A stretch of 64,000 nucleotides of DNA from Branchiostoma belcheri (taxonomy: Eukaryota; Chordata; Leptocardii; Amphioxiformes; Branchiostomatidae), in contig NW_017804198.1 of assembly GCF_001625305.1 (NCBI RefSeq), positions 817,433 to 881,432 of the forward strand. Reading direction: 5' to 3'. This document shows, in pieces, positions 31,045 through 42,695 of this stretch (positions are counted from its first letter, which is position 1; the number at the start of each line of letters is the position of its first letter). The notes beneath the pieces are model-generated. The model worked only from the letters and a program-made list of their open reading frames with translations, did no database searches and was not told where the DNA came from. A program made the position numbers and the translations under genes.

Positions 31045-34000
31045 ATGTCAGCCATGATGGAGATGAGAGTTCCAAACGCTCAGAACGAAGATCATCAGTA
31101 CGCATCAAACATCCCTGGTGACCAGCATCCTAACAACTTGCAACACCCGAATCCGATGTACCCACAGAATACCCTAGACCCCATTCCGATGCACTCTTCA
31201 CACACACAAGACGACAGAGATCCTATGTACCAACAGAATAACCAAGACCCCAACCCGATGTACATTTCACACACACAGGACGACACAGATCCTATTAACC
31301 AACAGAATAACCAAGACCCCAATCCGATGTACACTTCACACACACAAGACGACACAGATCATATATACCAACAGAATACCCAAGACCCTAATCCGATGTA
31401 CACTTCACACACACAAGACGACACAGATCATATATACCAACAGAATACCCAAGACCCTAATCCGATGTACACTTCACACACACAAGACGACAGAGATCCT
31501 ATGTACCCACAGAATACCCAAGACCCCAACCTGATGTACATTTCACACACACAGGACGACACAGATCCTATTAACCAACAGAATACCCAAGACCCCAACC
31601 CGATGTACACTTTACACACACAAGACGACACAGATCATACATACCAACAGAATACCCAAGACCCCAATCCGATGTACGCACCAAGCGATCTTGATGCAGA
31701 TCTGGATTTTCCGCAAAACGCCGCCGATCTTAATCAGCCGGACCGCCCCGAACCAGCTTCCCTGTCCCCCAGTAGTGAAGACAATGTCTTCAACCGACCA
31801 TCGGCAGGAAGATCTATGACAAACAACGAAACATCCGTGAAGACAGTTTACAGTGATGACGACCCCTACATCCAGCCATACGCAACTTACCGTGGTGAAG
31901 AAGGTGGTCGTGATGACAGTGAGATAAACCCAACGCGTCAGACTGAAGCTCACACTCCGGCATCTGTCAGCGAAGACAGAAACATACAAGGAACTCATAA
32001 CCCCCCAGGTACGGGTCGTCCCCAGACGATGCACGTACAGAACCCAACATATCTGGGAAACGTTCCACAACAACCACCTAGTGGTAAGATTTGTCTGTTT
32101 TTTAAAGCTTTTCAATTCGTTTCAACTAATAATAATAATCCTCAATAAGGTTAGGTTCTGTGTCTAACTATTTTGAAGTTTTGAGCAATGTCACCAGGAG
32201 ATTCTACGACACTCAGTTCAGTTCAGAGGTTGTTGAGCACAAAAGCTTATTTGACGTCAAGAACCTAATATAGTATGTTCATTCCTTGGCCACAACTGGT
32301 ACTGTTCAGATTTGGTTAGGTTAATTTTAGCGACGCTAATATAACGTCTGTAATGTAATATGTAAGAAATTTTACAGAAATGTGCCGTTAATATTTCCTG
32401 TAGTGATAAATATAATAAGATGTATGTTGTATGAGATCAGGATCTGTTGTGCATAATTAATGAGGAAATTGTATTATAATACCAGATTAGTTAATTACGG
32501 TAATTACTAATACATACTTGTGGCAGTTGAAACTTTATTTATTCATAACCTCATTATACATGCATTATGTAAATCAGGATCGCTTTTGAAAGATAAGTCT
32601 TCCATAGTTTGAAGAAATGGCGGTAGTATAATATTTGGGTAGAATATGAAATGGACCTTATTTTTATATTCTAAAAGGATACCTTTAGCTATTAGGACTG
32701 TGGGATCATCATGATTTCAGAATGTGATGATTGATATAATCAGCAAATATGTAGATAATGCAAATTTGGATTTAATTTGCATAATTCAACAGGAAACTGT
32801 ATGAATAAGCTGCGTTCCATTATAGAACTTTCAAACATCATTGATTGAGAAAGAAACGGCTATTGATGGGTATCAAATGATCTTTCCTGTTTGATTAATT
32901 ACAATTGCTTCAGTAGAGTAATGCTAGATGACAGGAACGTCATATTTGACGCACTTAAAAGTTTATTAAGCATATCAGTTTTTTTAAAGGAGTGGTTCAA
33001 TGCAAGGCCTATACGACACCACTTCTCGGCATTGAACTAGAAAGATGAGAGAAATATGGCTATGTCAAGAGATCGCGGTGAACGTTTGATTTGAAAAGCC
33101 TGTAGATTGTAGGTTGGTGGGAAACACTTGTGAGGGAGGGAATTCCTAAGCTTGGCCGTACGGGGAAAGAAACTGTCACTATAAAAAGATTTCGAACAAT
33201 GAATTTGGACAGTGAAGTTGTGTGAGCTAGTGGAGAACCTAGTGGAACGCTCAAAAGGTCTGAGTGCTGGAACTAGTTGGGTGAGTTCTGCATAGCAATG
33301 ACCATGAAAATATCTGTAAAAGAGGAATAGAGAGGCAACATTTCATCTATGGGAATTGGGGCCTGACTTGGAGGCCAGAGGATAACTCATTGACATAAAA
33401 ATACCAACACCTTAAACTGCTATGTAATTTTCAGTGTGGACATGCCGTAAGGTGGGCATTATAGCTGTAATAGCTGCCCTTCTGGTGGCATCGACCATTG
33501 GCGGGATCATCGCGGCTACTGTTTCTATATTCAAAATGACAGCCTGTGACATTTGCTGCGTTTCAACCTGTAAGGTAAATATTTCAAAACTTTTAATGAC
33601 GTTTTTAACTATCTGCAGTTGGTACGATTGTACATATACTATATATTTCTTACTTGGGTCTATTCAAACGTTTCTGAAAGCATTTTTATGGAGAATTTTC
33701 TGTCAGATATTCGTCAATATTCTTAATCAGCACATTTTGTCTCTATGGTGGTGACAACTTAAATGACACTATCACATTTTCTTTAGCCTATATCAGCTTT
33801 CGGCACTACCTACACCACTGGTCACCCTGTTGTGGACACCACCTTCACCACTGGTCACCCTACCGTGGACACTACCTACACCACTGGTCACTCTGTCGTG
33901 GATACTACCCACACCACTGGTCACCCTGCCGTGGACACCACCTACACCACTGGTCACCCTGCCGTGGACACTACCTACACCACTGGTCACCCTGCCGTGG

Positions 34001-34361
34001 ACACTACCTACACCACTGTTCAACCTGGAGTGGACCCAACCTACACCACTGGTCACCCTGCCGTGGACACAACCTACACCACTGGTCACCCTGTCGTGGA
34101 CACTACCTACACCACTGGTCACCCTGCCGTGGACACTACCTACACCACTAGTCACCCTGTCGTGGACACTACCTACACCACTGGTCACCCTGTCGTGGAC
34201 ACTACCTACACCACTGGTCAACCTGCCTACACGACGCCATTTCCCCACACAGGTATGTACTGTACGGTGTTATCATCGACAAGTGGAATCTATGAGCTGA
34301 TGTCTGGCTTTATCTCGTTATTACCTCCTTGAGAAATGGAGGTATTGTTTTTGGCGCGTCT

Positions 34362-34405
<44 letters not shown>

Positions 34406-37079
34406 CCGCACATTTGTAGTTAGCATAACTTCAGAACGCCTTTATGGCCTGTAATGATATTTGGTATGCTGGTAGGTCTTAGGAAGCCAAAGGTCAAGGT
34501 GAAATATGGGCCTTCTGGTGGCTGTCCTTGATACTGCAACAGAACTTTTGTATTTTGAGGGAAACAGATGTGCGGGTTATGCAACAAAACACCAGTTGTG
34601 AAAGACTTCCTCTAACGCAAAACACGTGTGTAGGCAGCGCGCCTACCCGGTTTTATTAATGAGGTTCTCCCTCTGTAATAGGCGACATGTACTGAGTTGA
34701 CCATATCTATTACAGCCTGACCTATTTCAGGTCAAAGGTTCTACTGTATTAGCTTTTTGTTAAAAACAAAAAACCTGTGTTATTTTGTTCTGTACTGTAG
34801 TGTAGTGTAATGTGTAAAAACATTTACAAAAACTCATATATTTCATGGAGGTTTGAGATTTCCGAATTCTTGTTACCTTTGCCAAGAAAGTTATATTTTC
34901 GGTAGCGTGTGTGCAGACACGATAACTCGAGAAGGTTAAGATAGACTGGTTGGAATTATTACCTCCATGAAAAATGGAGGTATTGTCTGTGTGTGTGTGT
35001 GTGTCTGTGTCTGTCTGTCTGTCTGTGTGTTTGTGTTTCCGCACATTTGTAGTCAGCAGAACTTCATAAAGCCTTTATGGATTATGATGATATTTGGTAT
35101 GTTGTTAAGTCTTAGGAAGACAAAGGTCAAGGTATAAATATGGGCCTCCTGTTGGATGACCTTGGTACTGCAGCAAAACTTCCGGTTTTTGTATCTTTTG
35201 TCCTGAACATGCTATGGTCTTGACTTTTTGGTGACAGATAGCTTTTCCTGCCAGGAATAAGTGGTGTAAGTTTGGTCCCCCTAGCAGCTTGTTCTGGAAC
35301 TGCAGGGCACTTTCTGGCAAAATCTTTAAAAGCCAACAAGTCTTAAAAGCCAATAAACCTTATTTGTATAACTTGCATAAATGGAGGAAATGTGAGAATT
35401 CTTCGTTTGGATATGACTGTGATATGGTGGGAAAAAGAAATGATATTAATACATATAATAATGCATTATCAATGATTGACATTTCAATTATTAGTTATAA
35501 AGTGTAACATAATGCATATGAGTCTGTGGAACTCAAGTTTCTTTTATATTATTCTCCTATATTAAAGTAAGTAACAAAATTCATACTTCTGCCATTGAAA
35601 TCCATTTCATGCTGTTTTTTTAAATATCCTTCATGTAAGTTGAGGTCGGAGTAGCTACATGATGCCATTGGATAACTGAATTTTAGAACAAGGCCACTAC
35701 CCCTCAGCCAATGAGAGCCCTTCATTTTCTGTGTCTATATATCCCCATAGTATAAAAATTTGTGGTACTGTCCAAAAAAAGTGTGGTACTAAAACTCATT
35801 TGCATAAAATTAGCACCACACTTTTTAGTTAGTACCATCCCCTCTGTGCAGACTAATCACCCAAGTGACAGGAGGATTTAAACACAAACAGACCAGTTTT
35901 CTCAATGAAAATGCTGCATTGAAACTTATATTTAACAAGAAAAACTGAAATTGAAGAAGAACAACTGATATTGAACAAGTTTGAAAGATACCTTCGGGGA
36001 AATGGCTATGTTCTAAATCAGATCATAGGCATAAGACCATCGGCTAGGCAAGTGTACTGGGATATAGTGTTGCCAACCCACTCGGGAACCGCCTGGCACC
36101 CTCAGCTGTCGCCTCGGGAGTCAAGTAGTCCCATTTTGGGCGGAGCAACACTATATCCTAGTATTATATAAACTTGCCTAGCCCATGGCCTATCTATAAC
36201 TTCTAAGAATTAAATTTCATATTCACAGAAGGCGTGAGGTTGAAGTCCGAGAAGGTCACCTTTATCAGTAACGGATTCAACTGTACCCGGTCAGTTTGTG
36301 GTATAGCATTCGGAGTGGCCGTATCCGCTGACAATGAGATATATTTGCCTGATCCTGTCTACAAGCAAGTCAAAGTCTTTAACATGGACGGGGTCTTTCT
36401 TCGCGTATTCCCAACAACAGTGCCTGGTAAAAGTAAAAGCAAGATGCAGATGTCCCCTGTCGATGTTACCGTTGACGAGAGTGGTTATCTGTGGGTTGTG
36501 GGCTCAGAGACGGGTTGGAGTACGTCAAAGTTTGTATACGTGGTAAAGTACAGTCCCAAAGGCCGGCCGCTTTCCTCGTTTAACATCACGTCTCCTTCTT
36601 ATCGTCCTACCATCGCCGTGTCTAACAACAACATCCTTCTGTCTGCCAGGCCTAAATTAGTGCATATCTTCTCCCCAGATGGAAGGTTATATAGGGCTTT
36701 CCAATCTTTTGACGATCGCTACATGAATTACATCACGTCAGACAATAAAGGACATATCATTGTTGCCCTCTGGAATGGTAAAATACGGGTTTACAATCGC
36801 TATGGACGTCGTCTTCTTCAGTTCAGTGGTGGAGGCTTAGAGAAAGAAGAACCACATTCCCTCAGGGCTATCCGTATGAACAGCTTGGGCCAAATCATCG
36901 TGGCGAATTCTAAAAAGAACCGGGTAGACATGTTCACAAGCCGGGGGCAGTTTGTCCGTACCGTCGTCAACACACCCAGACCATGGGGGATCGCCATAGG
37001 GCCGGAGGGACAGTTGGTGGTGACTAACGATTATAATTGCACAGTAACCATTTTTCCGCGCCAGACTGTTTTTCCTTAA
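31045..37079 (+). CDS. Type II membrane protein: NPxY-repeat tail, TM, Thr-rich stalk, NHL propeller
   Basis: Four exons, 31045-32083, 33435-33574, 33787-34252 and 36229-37079, join in phases 1, 0 and 1 to give 831 residues. Exon 1 is hydrophilic, with about seven 23-residue repeats (DPNPMYTSHTQDDTDHIYQQ type), then a Tyr-rich acidic segment. Exon 2 encodes the single membrane span (VGIIAVIAALLVASTIGG), with a basic TCRK before it and no signal peptide, so the N-terminus should be cytoplasmic. Exon 3 encodes twelve TYTTGHPAVDT-like repeats, probably an O-glycosylated stalk. Exon 4 encodes about six NHL blades (GIAFGVAVSADNEIYLP, SPVDVTVDESGYLWVV, GIAIGPEGQLVVTND). NHL propellers bind proteins or RNA; outside the cell a protein or glycan ligand is likely. 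Topology and ligand are inference. Confidence 0.85.
31200..31680 (+). repeat. 69 bp coding tandem repeat (NPMY repeats)
   Basis: The 69 bp unit encodes 23 residues. Two adjacent units (about 31358-31495) are almost identical, indicating recent expansion or homogenisation; outer units diverge (one NLMY, one IPMH). Confidence 0.9.
32084..33434. other. Intron 1 of the NHL membrane-protein gene
   Basis: It is AT-rich. It contains a minus-strand LINE tail fragment (33055-33260). Nothing else is recognised. Confidence 0.6.
33055..33260 (-). pseudogene. LINE 3' end fragment
   Basis: The minus strand reads SFPVRPSLGIPSLTSV and then RLFKSNVHRDLL. This resembles the FFPRTxxLWNSLP...FKSNV tail common to CR1/L2-type LINE proteins. 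It is short and partly diverged. Confidence 0.55.
33800..34235 (+). repeat. 33 bp coding tandem repeat (Thr-rich stalk)
   Basis: There are about twelve and a half units of ACCTACACCACTGGTCACCC plus TGCCGTGGACACT. The unit lacks stops in several frames on both strands, so long shadow ORFs appear here. Confidence 0.92.
34322..34880 (+). repeat. Hairpin-headed dispersed repeat, copy A
   Basis: It starts with TACCTCC...GGAGGTA, followed by a (TG)n run. Then comes CGCACATTTGTAGTTAGCA, ATATTTGGTATGCTGGTAG and AATATGGGCC. Its far end carries TTTCATGGAGGT and CCGAATTCTTGTTA. Lies in intron 3 of the NHL gene. Confidence 0.7.
34960..35345 (+). repeat. Hairpin-headed dispersed repeat, copy B
   Basis: A perfect hairpin (TACCTCCAT, GAAAA loop, ATGGAGGTA, 34960-34982) is followed by a GT microsatellite, CGCACATTTGTAGTCAGCA and ATATTTGGTATGTTG. 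The body near 35135-35340 (GGTGACAGATAGCTTTTCCTG, CCCCCTAGCAGCTTGTTCTG) is shared with 47946-48130. Confidence 0.8.
36042..36183. mobile_element. Short TIR/foldback MITE in intron 3 of the NHL gene
   Basis: GGCTAGGCAAG (36042) is mirrored by CTTGCCTAGCC (36173-36183). Inside, GGGATATAGTGTTG is mirrored by CAACACTATATCC. Length is about 142 bp. Target duplication not determined. Confidence 0.75.
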
Positions 37080-37589
37080 AAGATCTTTGAGGCAGAAGAG
37101 GCAGTGGGTTGTTAATTCACTGTGTCTAAGACACGGTATTGGAAGGTGGGACGTACCCCTCTCCTTCCAACGCCTTTTACCCCCTATCGAATTCAACATT
37201 TTACACGTGGGTGGAGTGAGGACACACTTTCTCCAGGACACAACGTCTAGACAGGAATGGCCAGGAATCGAGCCCGTGACCGTTTGACATCGTCTTTTGA
37301 TCTCCTGTTTATAAGATTATGTCCCTATATTTCACAAGCTGTTTGACTTTTTTTTACCTTTCCCTTCAATTATCCTACCCAGCGGCTTTCCAGGGGATCT
37401 ATTCACATGGATAGTGATAAGGATAGGATACAAAAGAAAGATAATTATCCATAAACATAATTATGAATTAATAAAAATTGTTTTAGTAGGCACTTAATGG
37501 TCTTCAAGGTCATAAAATGATCTTGAAGTGATCTACAAGATCTTGCAAAGACCAATGATCTAAATATCAAAGGCAAATATTATTTTTCC

Positions 37590-37830
37590 CTCATTGATTG
37601 TGCCATCCTGCCAGTTTAAATGTGGATTAAGTCACGATGTTTCCACTTTTGTGGACACAAAATTTTCAAGGCAGTCGGCCCTGTGCCATAATATATATTT
37701 CTAGCATCCAGGTATTCAGTGATGGCCTGATACTCCGACCCTGTCCACTCGTCAATTATGACAGCTGTGTATGTGATGGTCTAAGACTGGGTCACAGGTT
37801 TGCAAGGGGCAAAGTGATTTTACATGCGCT
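37590..37830 (-). pseudogene. Relic of an LRR-receptor 3' end and tail repeat
   Basis: TCCACTTTTGTGGACACAAAA, GGCAGTCGGCCCTGTGCCATA and TTCAGTGATGGCCTGA match, in order, the tail repeats and 3' flank of the LRR receptor gene at 42600-42900. Only about one repeat is left and no reading frame survives. Confidence 0.75.
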
Positions 37831-37954
37831 ACATGCGTAAGGTTAACTAGACAGGCACAACAAACCACTTTGACAGACACGCTGTGAAGGTTCAATCACA
37901 TCAACTTGCCCTAACCCACGCTTGAGTGCATATGCAAGTCTTGTATGTCTTTTA

Positions 37955-38023
37955 AGCCTTGATTTTTTCATACAACATTGTAAACTTAAAAGTTTACAAT
38001 GTTGTATGAAAAAAATCAAGGCT
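37955..38023. repeat. Near-perfect 69 bp palindrome
   Basis: AGCCTTGATTTTTTCATAC...ACATTGTAAACTT is followed after two bases by its reverse complement. The only asymmetry is six versus seven T/A in one run. It would form a long hairpin or cruciform. It sits between two LRR-receptor relics. Confidence 0.9.
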
Positions 38024-38077
38024 CTCAATGCATAACATTATAATGAAAACCTAAAGTTCATGAATACATGCACTGAA

Positions 38078-38165
38078 ATGAAGAAAATCAGCATGTGTAG
38101 CCGCTTTCTTCCCAAGGTGTCCTACCAGCTAAACAGAACAGTAAGCTCCTTTGTAAGGCACAATG
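38078..38165 (-). pseudogene. Relic of an LRR-receptor start (signal-peptide region)
   Basis: The minus strand reads LGRKRLHMLIFF, matching MGRKLRHVLIFLL at the start of the LRR gene at 46965. The start ATG is changed (CCATGG to CCAAGG). Similarity continues into the 5' flank (AGCTCC...GTAAGGC). Confidence 0.8.
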
Positions 38166-38986
38166 AGAAGTTTATATTTTGGATGTCGAATTAAAAAGAT
38201 AAGGAAAACCTGAAAAATGGGTTGTCAGGGGATTACTTGGTTTAAAAAAAGACAAAATACAATCAAGACCAAATGGTTACCCCAGTGCTTTGTTTTTAAC
38301 TTGTGAAATTTATCGATTTGAATTGTCAGAAAACCAGGAAATGTCCTGTTGTGATGAATATTGTCTTTTTAAATAATGTACTTGTCACATAATTCGGTCA
38401 TTAACTTACTAGGAAAGAGTGTATACACTTTAAAGTTCAACTGGCTCGTTATTACATTGAACACTGAAAGTTGCAATTTTTTACATTAGCAGAGCAAGAT
38501 AGGTGCCAAAACTTAAAGCTGACACGAAGTAGTTTTATTACTATCTCTACTGTTGAATGTTGTATGTTTGAACAATGTACTAGTCAAAATAATGTGATCA
38601 TGAGCTTAGAAGGAAAGAGTGTAGAAACTTAAGTCCAGCTCATGAGAACATGGAACAAAATTGAGAGTTGCAATTTGTGACATAGCCACTCAAGAAACAG
38701 GAAGCATTGGGTCTTCAAAGTACATTTTTAATTTTCGTAATGCTAATAAATGAATTGTTCATTGATACATTTACTACACCTTTGTATAATTTATATATCG
38801 TTTTCAAAAATGTGACCATATAATTTTTGTCCTAACACTGTATGGCAATTGTCACGTTACAGTAGTAGAAAATAATGTTGGTATTCCATATAATGTCAGC
38901 AGTAATGATGACTATTACAAAATGTAGCGGATTGGTAATTAATTTGTATATTCGATGAAGTAGTGCATGAAAATATAATTTGATCT

Positions 38987-39259
38987 AAATAGCAAAGTTC
39001 TTTTTATCACAACCATTTATTTTTCAAGCCGACGTTTCGATGACCTTCTGTCATCTTCATCAGGGCAATTCTGACTGGTAACCNNNNNNNNNNNNNNNNN
39101 NNNTGAACTATGTAACACCTTTAGTGCACTATGCACCAAGTAACATCTAGCGCCAGTGCAAGGTAAACCAGTCAGAATTGCCCTGATGAAGATGACAGAA
39201 GGTCATCGAAACGTCGGCTTGAAAAATAAATGGCTGTGATAAAAAGAACTTTGCTATTC
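38987..39259. repeat. Inverted pair of Penelope-type terminal repeats with hammerhead-like motifs
   Basis: About 97 bp arms (38987-39083 and 39163-39259) are nearly perfect reverse complements around an assembly gap. Each contains CTGATGA, a stem GATGAC-AGAA-GGTCATC, and GAAAC followed by GTCGGC: the conserved core of a hammerhead ribozyme. On the plus strand the core is 39183-39212; the other copy is on the minus strand. Hammerhead motifs are known in Penelope-like element terminal repeats. Self-cleavage is not shown here. Confidence 0.75.
39084..39103. other. Assembly gap (20 N)
   Basis: A run of 20 N lies between the inverted Penelope-type arms. The missing interior may be a whole element. 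Confidence 1.
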
Positions 39260-42200
39260 AGTCGTTTACCAACCTGATGAAATTATTTACGGATCTAGTC
39301 CTCGTTTTCAAACTTAGGTTTTTCATACTTAACACTGAATGGCAAAACATCCTCCTGGGGCAATAAAATAATTAATAAGGGTAATAACAGTAACTGATAC
39401 TACACACTGTGATTTATTACATGTAACCTCTGAACTTGTGTACAATTCAGAAAAAATACAATGTAAGCCATTATGGGCTCTGACACTGATCTTATAGTTT
39501 GTTATCTTTCACCAAATCGTAAACCTCCAAACAAAAACTTAAAGTATAAAGAGTGCCTGTCAGAACGCGTGGGCTATGATCTAGTCTCGTGTTCTCGCGA
39601 AACTAAGTCACTCCGAGATCAAGACGTACAGTGGACGTCGAAAATTTGGAGATATGTGTTTGCTATCTTTCAAAACAGTCACTGATTGATGAATATTCTG
39701 CTAATCTTACGTGCCTTGTGAACCTCTTGAACGATATTTAAGTTAAACTTTGCAAAATACAACCGTTACATCATCAATAGTAAAACGTTAGAGATTCTGA
39801 AATAGTTATAACACAATACTACACCTTCAAAATGAAAAACTAAAGCCGATATTACTGTTCAAAATCACATTTATTTTGAAAAAAAACTCAGCATTGATGC
39901 CTCTAGAATGAAACTTTACAACTTTTATATTTTCTGCAGTACATCGCTCAACGACTAGAGTTCCAGAATCAGGATGTCATGATTATTCATTGTATACATG
40001 CATGACAAAACACAGTCTTTCCCTGTTCTTGGTAGGTCAATGACTATAGTAAGCACACTAAGTGTTACAATGGATCTTCCTGCACATTATGGATGGTTAA
40101 ATTTTGTAAACATCTGTACTCGTGTACAGTTACAAAATATTTCACAATAAAATACAGTCACAAAATATTTCACAATAAAAGGCTCTCACTCTATACTTTA
40201 CAGAAACAACAACTTTTGCAAATAAATTTTCTATTAGAAATGTAACAAATGTCATGTAGGGTTAAGATGTACGTCTGTGATTACTGTGATCTATGATACT
40301 AGTTTAGAAGTAGTTTAGAATATTCATCTTGTCTCTTGGCAGACAAAAGCATCAATTCTGAGTTGCGTGTGTCTACAACTCATTACCGCTACATTTTCGT
40401 AATAAATTGACATATATACAACGAGGCAATGAGAGACTCATTCACTAAACTTTTGTTTTAGTTTTTTATCTTTCCACAAATTCAGAGCCCCCCCCCCCCA
40501 AAAAAAAAACTTTGGAAAATTACTGTTGAAATTTAAAGGGTTATTAGTATTAAACGTTTTGATCCTTTGAGTAGCTTAAATATACCATCGCCTGCCGTTC
40601 TGTCACCCTAGAAAAAAGGTTTTGAACTGCAAGTCTCATCCTCCTACATACTATTAACTTCATTAAATTAAGTAATATGAAGTAAAATAAACGTGTCATC
40701 ATCTGTCCTTCTGGAAAACTACAGCAGTTACCCATTACATCATTTTTGATCTGAAAGCCCCATATACTTTCAGTTAACACAACCCATGTACTATTTACTA
40801 CATCAAATTAAGTAACAATAAGTAACTTATGCACCGTCTTGTGCCCTTCTTGTGCCCAACTATTACAAGAAATTTGAACTGCAAGTCTCCACAACTTACG
40901 CAGTAAACTATTCCCACGTTATAATCTATTTTACCCACCTTGAAGCTTCAGGTATGCACTCATCTATTCATAGCATCTGTCATGATTAGAAATTTAGAAG
41001 TACATATTTTTGAAAATAAATTCCATATTAAGACTTTGTATTTCAAAACCTGCTTGGTCTTTTTGTCTCAGAATCTAAAGAGTAGTCCCTTCATTTATCA
41101 CAGCTGATTTCCAATGGAGCCCTCGTCAAATTATAAAAATTAAAAGGATACAAAAGAAAAATACTTAAATAATATTCATTACGTTATTTACAATGATACC
41201 AACATAAAGAAGTACATATAGATAAAACGAAGGAGTAATACGTTATAAATTGTTAAGAGTTACTGCTACTTGCACATATACAAGTGCACGTTTTTCTCAG
41301 CTGTTCTTTTGTGCCACACCAATGAAATATGTAGGATCTTGGATTAAAAAAAAAGGTGAAAAAAATGTTTGAGGTCCAAGAAAATAGAAGCAGTGTAGAA
41401 AGCGGGGAGGCTATATTTTGTAGGATAGGATTTATGTCTGTAGCGATTAATAGAATGATATATATCATATATCAGTTTCAGTTTATTACGATACCCTTTA
41501 GCCCGTTAGGGCTAATCTTCCAGGGCTCATATATGGTAGGATATATTCAAGACCTTTAAAGACATTTTGTAATAAGAGATATATGTATGTTTCCAGGGGT
41601 AAAACAGTTACTGTACAACTAGGGTTTCCCCTGGATCATGGATTCTTGTAAAACTAAGTGTGGAGGCAGTTGCACAAATGTGATATGGGAAATGCTTATA
41701 TGTACCTTGCGATTGTTTCTGCTAGACCTTTGTTTTTAAGTGTTTCCCTGGACATTCACGTAGGGGGTTGGTGTAGGCCTAGGTGAGAATCAAACAGAAT
41801 GAAACAATAGAAAGGCGGTCGAAAGTAAAAAATATTAGATCTCTCAATAGTCTTTCAGCGAGTATGTAATTATTTTCAGTATCTTAATAATTTTTCAATG
41901 ATTGTTCATCACCATCATTGTTACTGCTCGCATTAGTCGATGATGTGGGCCACCGCTGCTTTCCACTCTTTTGTCCAGCTCAATGGCTATTAAAGGGGCA
42001 CTATGTAACATCTCATGTGATTGTTTACTTCAACAAATCTGTGCAATCATCTCACACTTCTGACATGTATGGTTCGCACTTAAAAACAGCCCACAAGAGG
42101 TGACTCAGTTTGTGGCACCAACACAAAATACCGGATGTGAACAGTGCTTTTAAATTGTGTAATATTTTGGCACATCCACTTTCTAAATTACACATATTTG

Positions 42201-42560
42201 CATCATCAAGGATCAGGATAGATTCAACTACGTTAAAAGTTTGTTAAGAAATGACTAGAAACTTGACTTTTTGTATCTCTGTTACTTTAACTTTAAATAA
42301 TCTTGAAATAATTTAAGTTTGAAAAAAAATGCTGTTGAAATTTCCGAAATAAAATTTATAGATTTGGAATTAACGTTTTGTTTCTCTTGAGTAGATTAAA
42401 TGTACCATCTTTGGCCTTTTTGGCACACTACAACACCGGTTTCAAACTGCATTTGCCGATCTGACGATCATAAAGTCATTATGATCGTCAGAGGTGGAGA
42501 GCCTTTGTAGACAGAAAGACCCCCTACGATGACAGCTACAAGACTGTGTGAGACAATTTT
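39260..42560. other. AT-rich non-coding interval with LRR-gene flank duplications
   Basis: No intact gene is seen. Segments near 40530-40640 and 40790-40900 (GTAGCTTAAATATACCATC, TTTGAACTGCAAGTCTC) resemble 42370-42450, just beyond the 3' end of the LRR gene. They are probably duplicated 3' flank. A C-run/A-run lies at 40489-40510. Small ORFs lack motifs. Confidence 0.5.
42461..42491. terminator. Perfect 13 bp hairpin downstream of the LRR gene
   Basis: CTGACGATCATAA, loop AGTCA, TTATGATCGTCAG. It lies about 230 bp beyond the last tail repeat of the minus-strand LRR gene. A role in 3'-end formation is only one possibility; it may equally be a MITE remnant. Confidence 0.3.
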
Positions 42561-42695
42561 TTTTAGTTTTCTTTATCCCTCATTGGCTGTCCAGCCTTCC
42601 TGACTGCATAGATATGGATTGAATCATGGTGACTCCACTTTTGTGTACACAGAATTTACCGTCAAGGCAGTCGAGCCTGTGCCATAAGATGAATT

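Noticed and set aside
31095..32115. Minus-strand ORFs opposite the NPMY repeat
   Set aside because: They are shadows of the repetitive exon; the plus frame has the splice sites and the domain logic.
33793..34300. Long ORFs on both strands and in two plus frames across the 33 bp repeat
   Set aside because: The repeat unit simply lacks stop codons in several frames. Only the TYTTGHPAVDT frame has matching splice phases on both sides.
37200..37290. tRNA-like B box (GGGCTCGATTCC, minus strand) just after the NHL gene
   Set aside because: There is only a single box; no cloverleaf could be drawn.
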